Assembly: GCF_003627755.1 (NCBI RefSeq)
Contig: NZ_CP032697.1
Location: forward strand, 124,001-188,000
Direction of reading: 5' to 3'
Length of the DNA stretch: 64,000 bases
Source of the DNA: Rhizobium jaguaris
GTDB lineage: Bacteria; Pseudomonadota; Alphaproteobacteria; Rhizobiales; Rhizobiaceae
The position numbers were made by a program, and so were the translations under genes. Below, one piece after another: positions 1 to 8,155 of this stretch; within the stretch, counting starts at the first letter, position 1; each line of letters starts with the position of its first letter. The notes below the pieces were generated by a model. It was not told where the DNA came from. It saw nothing but the letters and a program-made list of their open reading frames with translations, and made no database searches.

Positions 1-252
1 AACGAGACCGGCGAATTTGAAGAGGTAGATCGCCACGGCGCAGCAAAACCCGATCAGCACCGCGTTGAACAGCAGGTAAAACGCCAGCACGAGCACGGTA
101 TAGGCGAGATTGTCCAGGGGATGGACATAGACCTGCTGCGCCTCGGCCGTGACCCAAACTCCGCCGATCGTGGCAATGCCAGCGACCACGATGATCGCGA
201 TGACGATCTCGGTGGGGCCAAGCCGCTGAATGAACCAGATCTCCTTGCGCAT
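1..252 (-). CDS. Membrane protein, partial (3' end outside window)
   Basis: The minus-strand frame opens with ATG at 252 and stays open to the window edge, so the C-terminus is missing. The visible 84 residues start MRKEIWFIQRLGPTE and contain two strongly hydrophobic stretches, about residues 14-32 (rich in I, V, A, G) and 51-80. This suggests a small inner-membrane protein with two or more spans. It lies just downstream of another minus-strand gene and diverges from the virB operon. I do not recognise the family; an accessory role in the secretion system is inferred only from position. Confidence 0.55.
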   Translation of the reverse strand, partial: MRKEIWFIQRLGPTEIVIAIIVVAGIATIGGVWVTAEAQQVYVHPLDNLAYTVLVLAFYLLFNAVLIGFCCAVAIYLFKFAGLV

Positions 253-300
253 GTCCCTTACCTTTCTTCAACCTCTGCGGCTCATGCCGATGCCTGCGTC

Positions 301-777
301 TCACGGACTGAGATCGAACCAGGCCCGCGTCGTCGTCCCGCCCGGCTGCCGGATGTCGAAATAATAAGGCTTTTCCCTCAGCGTCCGCGGCTTGCGATCG
401 AGCTCGATGCGCTCGCCACGCTCGGTCGTAAACTTGGAGCAGTAGCTCTCCGAATTGCCGCCATGGCCGGACTGGACTTCGGCTTCCGAATAGCCGGCCG
501 GGCAATCCTCAAAGGCCTCGTATCCGGGCGCGCCGGTACCGGCGCCCGTGCAGACCGGCCAGGAAAAGCCCGGCAGCGCCATGGCGGCAATCAGCTTTTC
601 CATTGGCGGCACGCAATAGGGAATGCCGTGCCAACTGGGCGTCTGCGCGGCCACACACAACACGATCTGGCAGCCCCAATCCGCATCGGCGGCTTGCGCC
701 AGCGTTTGCCCGGAAAGCCACGCGGCAAGCGCGGATGAGGCAAAGAGACCGCACCGAGTGACGACAGACATAGGCAT
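301..777 (-). CDS. Exported Cys-rich protein next to the T4SS operon
   Basis: The protein has 158 residues. Residues 1-30 look like a signal peptide (basic start, hydrophobic core, AQA site), so it is probably periplasmic. The mature part has seven or so cysteines in the pattern WGCQIVLC...YCVPP...WPVC...DCPAGY...SYC, which suggests disulphides. Proteins with a similar CQIVLC/CVPP pattern are known to me as hypothetical proteins encoded beside T4SS genes in alphaproteobacteria, but I cannot name a function. It is transcribed divergently from virB1, and its stop is 48 bp before the start of the partial membrane-protein gene, so the two may form one operon. Confidence 0.65.
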   Translation of the reverse strand: MPMSVVTRCGLFASSALAAWLSGQTLAQAADADWGCQIVLCVAAQTPSWHGIPYCVPPMEKLIAAMALPGFSWPVCTGAGTGAPGYEAFEDCPAGYSEAEVQSGHGGNSESYCSKFTTERGERIELDRKPRTLREKPYYFDIRQPGGTTTRAWFDLSP

Positions 778-799
778 TCCTTTTCTTTTACGAAGTCAC

Positions 800-827
800 T
801 TGCACATGGATCATGATTTTATATATA
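800..827 (+). promoter_or_regulatory. Putative promoter of the virB operon
   Basis: TTGCAC at 800-805 is followed after 16 bp by TATATA at 822-827, inside an AT-rich stretch that is unusual for this GC-rich region. It lies 27 bp before the chosen virB1 start and argues against using the ATG at 827 as start codon. No operator was recognised. Confidence 0.45.
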
Positions 828-853
828 TGAACAATATAAACCGGAAACGCCAG

Positions 854-1549
854 ATGTCCAGAGCCCCCGCACACATTGCTTTCCTGCTTGCTAGCCTCGT
901 TGTCCCATCGATCACGCGCGCAGATGACCTCAAGCCAATTGCGGCTCCTACCGTAGCCTCCACCGCGTGCCGCGACGGCGCCGTGGAGCCGGACACTATC
1001 AAGCAGCTGATCGTCAAAGAGGCCGCACGGCAAGGCGTTGATAGTCGACTGGCACTCGCCATCGCCGAACAGGAGTCCGGCTTCGGCAGCCGCGTCAATT
1101 CGCCGGCCGGCGCGCGTGGGGTCATGCAGCTGATGCCGGCGACCGCGGCGCGCTACGACGTGTCTGACATCTGCGATGCGGCAGACAACATCCGCGGCGG
1201 CGTCAGTTATCTCAAGGATCTGACCGCGATGTTCGGCGGTAATATCATGCTTGTGGTTGCTGCGTACAATGCCGGAGAAGCCCGCGTAGTTGCAGCGCGT
1301 GGTGTGCCATCGATCGGTGAGACCGTGTCTTATACGGCCCTCGTCACCAATGCCTACTACGGCTTCGACAATGTCTTGAGCGGCAGGCGAGCAGGGCGGG
1401 TTGTTCGGCCCGACTCTTTGGCTCGTTCGTCCGGCGTCGATTTGCTGGCGGCAACGCCACCGTCAGACAAACCCATTCCGATCAATCAAACAAGGGCTGA
1501 TACCGGCGGTCACGACTGGATCGGCGGCTCGGTCCTCTACGTGCAATAG
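854..1549 (+). CDS. virB1: VirB1-like lytic transglycosylase
   Basis: This is a periplasmic peptidoglycan lytic transglycosylase that locally opens the cell wall for assembly of the type IV secretion channel. The protein has 231 residues with a signal peptide at about 1-22 (cut near ITRA). The SLT fold is clear: catalytic Glu in the ES pair at about residue 74 (AEQESGFG), the GARGVMQLMPAT motif at 87-98, and AAYNAGE at 136-142. I chose ATG 854 because an upstream ATG at 827 overlaps the likely -10 box and would put charged residues before the signal peptide. It is the first gene of the virB operon; virB2 follows 17 bp later. Confidence 0.88.
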   Translation: MSRAPAHIAFLLASLVVPSITRADDLKPIAAPTVASTACRDGAVEPDTIKQLIVKEAARQGVDSRLALAIAEQESGFGSRVNSPAGARGVMQLMPATAARYDVSDICDAADNIRGGVSYLKDLTAMFGGNIMLVVAAYNAGEARVVAARGVPSIGETVSYTALVTNAYYGFDNVLSGRRAGRVVRPDSLARSSGVDLLAATPPSDKPIPINQTRADTGGHDWIGGSVLYVQ

Positions 1550-1566
1550 ACAACAAGGAGCATGGC

Positions 1567-1917
1567 ATGAAGACAAAATTCTTTGATCTGGCCCGGTCGG
1601 TCTCTCGGCGCTCGCTCAACGTCAAAGCTTTCGCGTTGGCCGGAATTGCTGTTGCAATATCGACGGGCAATGCCGATTTGGCCTATGCCGCCGGCGACAT
1701 CTTTCAGCCGATCAATTCGGTCTTCACTACCCTCCTCAATTTCATGACCGGAACCTTTGCGACGACGTCAGCGACGATCGCCTGCGCGGCCGTCGGTTAT
1801 ATGGCGCTCACCAGCCGCATCCCCTGGAGCTGGTGCTTCTCAATTATCGTCGGCATCGCCTTCATCTTCGGCGGTGCCCAGCTCGTCCAGTCCGTGTCCT
1901 CCGGATTGGGTGGCTGA
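1567..1917 (+). CDS. virB2: VirB2 major pilin
   Basis: This is the pilin subunit of the T4SS. The 116-residue precursor has a long basic leader (residues 1-20), a hydrophobic segment and a likely cleavage near AYA at about residue 41. The mature product of about 75 residues has two membrane-spanning segments (about 52-76 and 86-110) separated by a short SRIPW loop. This matches the size and topology of VirB2/TrbC pilins. The start has a good ribosome site (AAGGAGCATGGC). Its stop codon overlaps the virB3 start (TGATGA), which indicates translational coupling. Confidence 0.85.
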   Translation: MKTKFFDLARSVSRRSLNVKAFALAGIAVAISTGNADLAYAAGDIFQPINSVFTTLLNFMTGTFATTSATIACAAVGYMALTSRIPWSWCFSIIVGIAFIFGGAQLVQSVSSGLGG

Positions 1918-2213
1918 TGAGCGGGACCCAGGCAAAGGCGGAGGTGGCGCCCCTCGTTCTCGGCCTCACTCGGCCGCGGATGTTCTGGGGCGTGCCGATC
2001 GGTCTTTTTGTCGGGGAAATGATGATCGTCGTCATGACCTTCCTCAACACCAAGAACCTCGCCATGTTCTTGCTGTTCCTGCCCTTGCACGCGCTTTCCT
2101 ACGTGATCACCGTGCGCGATCCCCATCTGCCGAACGTCGTTCGGGTCCGGATCGCCAAATGCCCGTGGACGAAGAACCGTCACTTCTGGGGCGGCAATTC
2201 CTATGAGCCGTAA
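1917..2213 (+). CDS. virB3: VirB3 inner-membrane T4SS protein
   Basis: The 98-residue protein has the typical VirB3 layout: the short N-terminal TRP motif (LGLTRPRMFWGVP, about 17-29), two adjacent membrane spans (about 26-45 and 48-64) and a basic C-terminal tail. VirB3 sits in the inner membrane and works with the VirB4 ATPase. I chose ATG 1917, which overlaps the virB2 stop, rather than the further upstream in-frame start, because the shorter protein matches family length. virB4 follows 11 bp downstream. Confidence 0.86.
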   Translation: MSGTQAKAEVAPLVLGLTRPRMFWGVPIGLFVGEMMIVVMTFLNTKNLAMFLLFLPLHALSYVITVRDPHLPNVVRVRIAKCPWTKNRHFWGGNSYEP

Positions 2214-2224
2214 CGGAGTTTTCC

Positions 2225-4669
2225 ATGCAAAGGGCGGTTCGCAGAAATCTTCGATTTGGCGCCGAGATCGGCCGGGAAAAGCCGATATCCGCCCACATTC
2301 CCTATCTCAGGCATGTCGATGAAGAAACCTTGCGGACCAAGGACGGCATGCTGCTGTCGGTGATCAAGATCGACGGCTTCTGCCATCAGACGGCCGACCA
2401 GGAGATCATCGACGTCGAGGCGACGGTGCGCAACACGCTGATCCGGGCGCTCGCCGACAGCCGCTTTGCCGTCTACTCCCATATTGTCCGCCGACGCATC
2501 CCGCCGAATATCGGCGGCGAGTTCGATATCCCCTTCTGCCGGGATCTCGACGAGCGCTATCGGATGGGTCTCGCCGACAGTCGCATGTACACGAACGAGC
2601 TCTATCTGACGGTCATCCGCCGCGGCTTCCAGGGCAAGGTCGGTCTTGCTGATGCGTTGCTGTCGCGCTTCCGCAAGGCAGCCGGTGTCTCCGAACAGGC
2701 ACTCGATCGTGAGGCGCGTCAGGAGCTGCGCCAGCATCTCGCCAATATCGTCAAGGGAATGGAAGGCTACGGCGCCAGGATCCTGAAGGCGGTGGTTCGC
2801 GATCACAGTGTCGCGTCCGAGTTGCTTGAGTTTCTGGCCATGCTGTTGAATGGCGGCCAGCCCGTCAACATGGCTCTCCCCCGCATGGCGCTCGACGAAT
2901 ATCTGCCGACCCGGCGCATTACCTTCGGTCGGCGCCTGCTGGAGATGCGTGGCGGTAGCGATAACGAGACCCGCTTTGGGGCGATGTTGTCGATCCGCGA
3001 ATACGCACCCTATACGGCAGCCGGCATGATCGACGGGCTGCTAAAGATCCCGGGCGAGTTCGTCCTCTCGCAAAGCTTTTCCTTGGCCGACCGTGCGCCG
3101 ATTCTCTCCGAGATGGATCGCATCGAGCGACAGATCAGCGTCTCGGACGAGCGCGGCACGAGCCTCGAAAGCGCAATTTCGATTGCCAGGGACGAGTTGG
3201 TCAATGGCCGGGCTGTGATGGGCTACCACCATCTTTCCGTCATGGCGCTCGGCAATTCCATCAAGGAAACCGAGACCAGTGCCCAGGCGATCACCAAGGA
3301 ACTGCAGCACGCCGGCATGGTGGTGGTGCGCGAGGACCTGAATGCCGAACCGGCCTTCTTCGCGCAGCTGCCCGGAAACTTTGCCTATATAGCCCGGCGG
3401 GCGCTGATCTCGTCGCGGAATTTCTGCGGGTTGGCTTCCTTTCATAATTTTGCGCTCGGCAAGCCCAGCGGCAATTATTGGGGACCGGCGATCTCGCTGC
3501 TGCAGACCACGTCGATGACGCCGTATTTCTTCAATTTCCATAAGGGCGAGGTCGGCAATTTTATCGTCACCGGCCCGACAGGCTCCGGCAAGACGGTGGC
3601 GCTACTGTTTTTGCTGGCGCAGGCGATGCGAGTCAGACCGCAGCCGCGTTTTGCCTTCTTCGACAAGGACCGCGGTGGCGAGATTTTTATTCGTGCCTGT
3701 GGTGGCCAATATGAAGTGCTGCAGCCTGGCATTCCGACCGGCTTCAATCCGCTGCAGCTCGAAGATAACCCCGACAACAGGTCTTTTGTCTATGAGCTGT
3801 TAAGCTACATCGTCCGCCCGAGGGACGAGGCGGAAAAGCTCGGTCCCGAACAGGAAAAGATCCTCGCCCGCGCCGTCGGGCAGATTTTTGACGTGCCGAT
3901 CCGCGAGCGTCTGTTCTCCGACGTTGTCCATCTGCTCCGCGGCGGCGAAGTCGCCGGCCGTGACGATCTCGCCTCGCGCTTTGAGGCCTGGTGCGACACG
4001 CGCGGATGGTTGTTCGACAATCCCGTGGACCTTTGGGATACCGACCGCGGTATTTTTGGTTTCGATCTGACTGCGGTCCTCGATGATCCTGAGATCAGAA
4101 CGGCCGCACTTGGTTATATCTTCTTCCGCGCCGGCCAGATGCTCGATGGTATCAGGCCGATGATGCTTTTCGTCGACGAAGGCTGGAAAGTCGTCAGCGA
4201 CGACAAGGCCGGCGCCTTCATCAACGATCAGCTCAAAACCATCCGCAAGAAAAACGGCATTGTTGGCATCGGCACGCAGTCGCCGCGCGATATCACGACG
4301 TCGCCGATCGCGCACACGCTGCTCGAGCAAAGCCCGACGAATATCTTTTTCCCCAACCCAAAGGCCGATCGCGACAGTTATGTCAGAGGATTTGGTCTCT
4401 CGGAGGTCGAGTTCGAGTGGGTGAAATCCACGTCCTCGACCAGCCGCCAGTTCCTGGTCAAACATGACCATGACAGCGTCATTGCCCGCCTCGATCTCTC
4501 AGCGCTGCCCGAGTTTATCAAGGTTTTGTCCGGCCGCGCCGAAACCGTTGCGGAATGTGAGCGGCTGCGCCGGCGTTACGGCGATGCCCCGGAACATTGG
4601 CTGCCGTATTTCTGCGGCTGGGCTCAGGAGCCTTCCAGTGCCTTCGAACCGATGGGGGACGAGCCATGA
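2225..4669 (+). CDS. virB4: VirB4 T4SS ATPase
   Basis: This is the largest T4SS ATPase, 814 residues long, which energises pilus assembly and transport at the inner membrane. The C-terminal ATPase domain shows a Walker A motif, GPTGSGKT, at about 450-457 and a Walker B motif, MMLFVDEGWK, at about 643-652. A conserved GTQSPRD segment follows at about 687-693. The N-terminal half (CagE/TrbE/VirB family) is complete, and length is normal for VirB4. The stop overlaps the next start by 4 nt (ATGA), so it is co-translated with the VirB5-like gene. Confidence 0.93.
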   Translation: MQRAVRRNLRFGAEIGREKPISAHIPYLRHVDEETLRTKDGMLLSVIKIDGFCHQTADQEIIDVEATVRNTLIRALADSRFAVYSHIVRRRIPPNIGGEFDIPFCRDLDERYRMGLADSRMYTNELYLTVIRRGFQGKVGLADALLSRFRKAAGVSEQALDREARQELRQHLANIVKGMEGYGARILKAVVRDHSVASELLEFLAMLLNGGQPVNMALPRMALDEYLPTRRITFGRRLLEMRGGSDNETRFGAMLSIREYAPYTAAGMIDGLLKIPGEFVLSQSFSLADRAPILSEMDRIERQISVSDERGTSLESAISIARDELVNGRAVMGYHHLSVMALGNSIKETETSAQAITKELQHAGMVVVREDLNAEPAFFAQLPGNFAYIARRALISSRNFCGLASFHNFALGKPSGNYWGPAISLLQTTSMTPYFFNFHKGEVGNFIVTGPTGSGKTVALLFLLAQAMRVRPQPRFAFFDKDRGGEIFIRACGGQYEVLQPGIPTGFNPLQLEDNPDNRSFVYELLSYIVRPRDEAEKLGPEQEKILARAVGQIFDVPIRERLFSDVVHLLRGGEVAGRDDLASRFEAWCDTRGWLFDNPVDLWDTDRGIFGFDLTAVLDDPEIRTAALGYIFFRAGQMLDGIRPMMLFVDEGWKVVSDDKAGAFINDQLKTIRKKNGIVGIGTQSPRDITTSPIAHTLLEQSPTNIFFPNPKADRDSYVRGFGLSEVEFEWVKSTSSTSRQFLVKHDHDSVIARLDLSALPEFIKVLSGRAETVAECERLRRRYGDAPEHWLPYFCGWAQEPSSAFEPMGDEP

Positions 4670-5310
4670 CCAGACGCCCGCTCAGCCATCTCGTTCACTT
4701 GCTGCTGCTGACGACGAGCACCCTCCCCTCACCTGCTCAGGCGCAGGTGCCGGTCAATGATGCGGCGCGGACCACTCAAGAGACGAACACCGCCGTCTGC
4801 ATGCAACGCGCTCGGACCTTCAAGCAATCATCCGTGTCGCCCTCGCGCAGTGTGACAAACAGCGTGACAACGAAGAATGACCTTGCCGGCATGCAGCAGG
4901 TCAGTGGCGCCAGCGTCTCCGGATCGCCACTCTCCGGAACCGCGATTGGCAATGCCGACCTGTCGATCCTTCTGGCCTTCGGCCAAGGTATCCAGGCCCT
5001 TAAAACCAAAAATGTCGGCCAGGCGGTGAGCGGCATGGCGGCGGTCACATCCGCGATCACCGCAAATACTGCGACGTTGAAGACCCAGGCAACCACAATC
5101 GGCACGGCCAATTCGCTGCAGGGCGCCTTCGACCAGAATACCACGGCGCGCCTGTCCGGGGCTCAGGTCTGGAACCAGGCGATCCAGGCAACGACCACCA
5201 CCGTCCAATTGCGCAACCAGCATCTGATCGATCAGGCGGCGGCCGAAAGCGCTGCGTCGAAAGTCATGACCTACGATCCCGGCGCGGTGTCGTTTGTCGG
5301 CAGCCAATAA
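4666..5310 (+). CDS. virB5: VirB5-like minor pilus protein (first copy)
   Basis: The 214-residue protein has a signal peptide (about 1-26, cut after PAQAQ). The mature part is rich in Ala, Thr, Gln and Ser and probably helical, as in VirB5/TraC pilus-tip adhesins. Its last 14 residues (MTYDPGAVSFVGSQ) resemble the end of the following gene product (MTYDAGKLSFVGQ), so the two are paralogs. ATG 4666 was chosen because it overlaps the virB4 stop and opens directly into the signal peptide. Family assignment rests on position between virB4 and virB6 plus the secreted helical character. Confidence 0.72.
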   Translation: MTRRPLSHLVHLLLLTTSTLPSPAQAQVPVNDAARTTQETNTAVCMQRARTFKQSSVSPSRSVTNSVTTKNDLAGMQQVSGASVSGSPLSGTAIGNADLSILLAFGQGIQALKTKNVGQAVSGMAAVTSAITANTATLKTQATTIGTANSLQGAFDQNTTARLSGAQVWNQAIQATTTTVQLRNQHLIDQAAAESAASKVMTYDPGAVSFVGSQ

Positions 5311-5326
5311 ACAGGAGGATCAGGAG

Positions 5327-6064
5327 ATGAACAGAGGCACCACCACAATCAGGGGCATCTTGCTCGCGGCGTCAATGTTGGCTCCCACAGCAAGTGCCTA
5401 CGCCCAGGTCCCGGTGATCGACAACGCGACGCTGGAGCAGGCCACGAAAACCGCCTCGAACACAGCCGAGATCATGTCGTCGAACAGCGACATCCTGCAG
5501 ACGGTGAATAAGACGCTTGCCGCCGTCACGGGAAACCGTTCCACGAGCGAGATCGCCAATGCCGCACTCGGGTCCGGCTTTTCGATCGGCAATGCGCCGG
5601 ACTTTTCCACGCTGCTCAGCGGTCAGATGTCCTGGGGTAATCTCGGCTCGTACGGCAATACCGCCGCAACGATCCTGAATGGCCTTAACCTGGTCAAGAC
5701 CCTCTCTGGGCAGGCGGACAGCGCTGCCTTCACTCGCGGCGACAAGGCTTATCAGGGCCTGGTCAACACGGCGACGGCGCTGACGGCCTCCATTGCCGGA
5801 ACACAAAGCGGTGCCCAGCAACGCTCCACCGCCTTCCAGGCCGTACAGGGACAAATCGGCACGGCCACCGACATCAAAGGTTCGATCGACCAGAATTCGC
5901 AGGTGCAGACGCAGACGGCGCAAACGGTCAACGAGCTCGTCGGTGCGGTCAATGCTGGCAATGCTGCGCTCAACGCGGAACAGATGCGGCAGTTAGCGGC
6001 AGAAGCGGCGACGTCGCAGTTCATGACCTATGACGCAGGCAAACTCTCCTTTGTCGGACAGTGA
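5327..6064 (+). CDS. virB5: VirB5-like minor pilus protein (second copy)
   Basis: The 245-residue protein has a signal peptide (about 1-27, ending SAYAQ) and a mature Ala/Thr/Asn/Gln-rich region that looks alpha-helical. This is the second tandem VirB5-type protein; both share the QVPV start of the mature chain and the MTYD..SFVG C-terminus. ATG 5327 has a strong ribosome site (AGGAG, 5321-5326) and is preferred to the in-frame upstream codon inside the preceding gene. The next gene overlaps the stop. Two diverged copies may give two minor pilins or pilus-tip variants; this is inference. Confidence 0.72.
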   Translation: MNRGTTTIRGILLAASMLAPTASAYAQVPVIDNATLEQATKTASNTAEIMSSNSDILQTVNKTLAAVTGNRSTSEIANAALGSGFSIGNAPDFSTLLSGQMSWGNLGSYGNTAATILNGLNLVKTLSGQADSAAFTRGDKAYQGLVNTATALTASIAGTQSGAQQRSTAFQAVQGQIGTATDIKGSIDQNSQVQTQTAQTVNELVGAVNAGNAALNAEQMRQLAAEAATSQFMTYDAGKLSFVGQ

Positions 6065-6072
6065 AAGGGTCG

Positions 6073-6342
6073 ATGATGCAGGCGCTTCGAATCCTCTCCC
6101 TGGCATTGGTCGTTGCTGCCTTCGCGGGCCTGCCCGGATGCGCCAGCCACAAGGAGCTGAAGGCGCCATGCTCGCCTGAGACGAGCTTCCTCTCCACGCA
6201 GGCTTATGCCGGCGGCCTCACCGATCGCTGTGGGCCGATGGTCCGCCAGCTCGGCGTCATCAGCAGCGATGATCCCGGCGTCACAACTCTTGGTAATCCC
6301 CGCGTCACCAATCCTGGTGATCGCGCCGTGACGGTGTTTTAG
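6073..6342 (+). CDS. virB7: VirB7-like small lipoprotein
   Basis: The roughly 89-residue protein has a lipoprotein signal: a hydrophobic stretch ending in the lipobox GLPGC at about residues 19-23 counted from ATG 6073. The mature part contains two further cysteines (APCSPE, DRCGP), which could pair with VirB9. VirB7 is the small outer-membrane lipoprotein that stabilises VirB9 in the core complex. The position just before virB6 is common in alphaproteobacterial operons. A GTG at 6061 overlaps the previous stop; ATG 6073 has AAAGGG in front and is preferred. Confidence 0.72.
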   Translation: MMQALRILSLALVVAAFAGLPGCASHKELKAPCSPETSFLSTQAYAGGLTDRCGPMVRQLGVISSDDPGVTTLGNPRVTNPGDRAVTVF

Positions 6343-6356
6343 AGCCGGGAAGATCC

Positions 6357-7403
6357 ATGAACCCCTTCGATATTCTGTTTGGCAAGATCGATAGCATGGG
6401 CGTCAGCGCCGTTCAGACCATGTATTCGACCCTCGCCAGCTCCCTTGGGCCGCTGTTCCTGGCCGGTCTCACGGTTTATGTCGTCTGGTGGGGCTACGAG
6501 ATGTTGTTCGGCCGCGCCCAGATGACCGCCGGCGCCTTCGTCTGGCGGTTCGGCCGGGCCTTCATCTGCTACACGCTCATCGTCTCCTGGGCCACCTACC
6601 AGCCTCTGATCGTTCAGCCTTTGATTTCCGCCCCCGACGGCATGGCAACCATCGTTTGCCAATCGACCGGTGGCAGCAATTGCGGTGGCGACGGCAGCTC
6701 CGGCTCGTCCGTCACGCAAGGGCTGACTGATATCTGGAATGGTGGTATTGCCGTGGTCAAGGCGATGGTTGACGCCGGCGGCATCACCGCGGTCGGCATG
6801 TATATCTTGGCCATCGTCGTGCTCGCCGTCGTCTGTATCCTCTGCGCCATCACCGTCACCCTGTTGATGATCGGCAAGATGACGATGTTCATCCTGCTGG
6901 CGATCGGCCCGATCGTTTTGTGCTGCGCCCTCTTCAATCTGACCTCGCGGGTCGTCGATGGCTGGATCACCAGCCTTGCCGGCTATGCGCTGCTGCCGAT
7001 TATTGTCTATGTCATCCTCGGCTTCATGCTGACTCTCCTGAAGGGCCGCGTCGATGCGCTGACCGCTGATGCCAGCGCAGCCAATATGACGACGTTGGCG
7101 CCGTTTCTGCTGATGTCGATCGTGACGGCCTTCCTCCTCACCCATTCGATCTCGATTGCGCTCGCCATCGCCGGCGGCGGCCCCAGGATCGATGCGCTTG
7201 GCGCAACCGCCGGCGTAATGGCGGCAAGACTCGGCTGGAGAGCCGGCGCGCTGACGGCTCTGGGGATTGCGACTACCGGCCGGGGCGTCGGTCAGGCCGG
7301 AGGATCATGGTTCAACAACACGCGTGGCGGGCCAGCCACCATTGGTGACGGGGATCCTGCCGCCGCACAGGTCCGTGCCGCAGCCGCCAATGCGCGCCAA
7401 TAG
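6357..7403 (+). CDS. virB6: VirB6 polytopic T4SS membrane protein
   Basis: The 348-residue integral membrane protein has about six hydrophobic segments (around 31-50, 60-85, 142-170, 172-195, 200-228 and 240-270), separated by a Gly/Ser-rich periplasmic loop (GGSNCGGDGSSGSS). This matches VirB6/TrbL, which forms part of the inner-membrane channel. A conserved Trp pair occurs in VYVVWWGYEM. The start codon follows the lipoprotein gene by 14 bp, and virB8 begins 20 bp after the stop. Length and topology are normal for the family. Confidence 0.87.
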   Translation: MNPFDILFGKIDSMGVSAVQTMYSTLASSLGPLFLAGLTVYVVWWGYEMLFGRAQMTAGAFVWRFGRAFICYTLIVSWATYQPLIVQPLISAPDGMATIVCQSTGGSNCGGDGSSGSSVTQGLTDIWNGGIAVVKAMVDAGGITAVGMYILAIVVLAVVCILCAITVTLLMIGKMTMFILLAIGPIVLCCALFNLTSRVVDGWITSLAGYALLPIIVYVILGFMLTLLKGRVDALTADASAANMTTLAPFLLMSIVTAFLLTHSISIALAIAGGGPRIDALGATAGVMAARLGWRAGALTALGIATTGRGVGQAGGSWFNNTRGGPATIGDGDPAAAQVRAAAANARQ

Positions 7404-7423
7404 CCAGCCATGGAGAGTTGAGA

Positions 7424-8155
7424 ATGGCCAAGAGTGAACACGAGGCGGCTGAGGTCAGTGCGCCTGCTGGGACAGTCGATCCCCGCTACTATACCGAAGG
7501 CGAGCGCTGGGAGCGTTCGGTCTATCGATCCGTGGCTATTTCTCGCGGGGCCTGGAGGACGGTGGCCGTGTTGCTTGGTGTCGCCTTGGCGGGTGCGATC
7601 GGGCTGCTGTGGATGCTGCTGCCGCTCAAGTCCTTCGATGTCGTCGTGCTCGAGGTCGACAAGACGACTGGCTTTGTCGAAGCCAGCCGGCCGCTGCAGG
7701 AGCGTGGCGATCTCACGCAGAACGAAGCGGTGACACGGGCGAACATTGTGCGCTTCATCCGGGCGCGCGAGACTTATGATCCCAAGGGATTGCGGGATAA
7801 TTTCGACCTGGCGTCGCTTTATTCGACCGGCAAGGCGGCGGCGGATCTCGCCAACACCTATTCCGGCGCCAACCCGACCAATCCCGTCAAACTCTATGGC
7901 CCCAGCACCGCAGTGACCGTCTTCGTCAAGAGCGTCATCTTCCTGAATGACAGTACAGCGGCAGTGCGGTTTTCGACGACGCGCTCCGGTTCGGGAGGTC
8001 CGACCGTGACCGAGCATTGGGTCGCGAATGTCCGGTTCAAATACACCTCCGAACCGATGCGCAATGACTGGCGCTTCGACAATCCGCTTGGCTTCCAGGT
8101 GACGGAATATCGCCGTGATCAGGAAACAGTGACGCCCGACGAGGATAACCAGTGA
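7424..8155 (+). CDS. virB8: VirB8 T4SS assembly factor
   Basis: The 243-residue bitopic protein has a short cytoplasmic N-terminus, one membrane span (about residues 43-63) and a periplasmic VirB8 domain. Diagnostic features are the YYTEGERWE segment before the span and the VTRANIVRFIRARETYD helix followed by NFDLASLYS. VirB8 nucleates assembly and contacts VirB9 and VirB10. ATG 7424 was taken as the start; a TTG two codons earlier is possible. The stop overlaps the virB9 GTG start by 4 nt. Confidence 0.9.
   Translation: MAKSEHEAAEVSAPAGTVDPRYYTEGERWERSVYRSVAISRGAWRTVAVLLGVALAGAIGLLWMLLPLKSFDVVVLEVDKTTGFVEASRPLQERGDLTQNEAVTRANIVRFIRARETYDPKGLRDNFDLASLYSTGKAAADLANTYSGANPTNPVKLYGPSTAVTVFVKSVIFLNDSTAAVRFSTTRSGSGGPTVTEHWVANVRFKYTSEPMRNDWRFDNPLGFQVTEYRRDQETVTPDEDNQ

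Noticed and set aside
6339..7145. 268-codon minus-strand frame
   Set aside because: Antisense shadow of virB6, with low-complexity Asp/Gln/His content.
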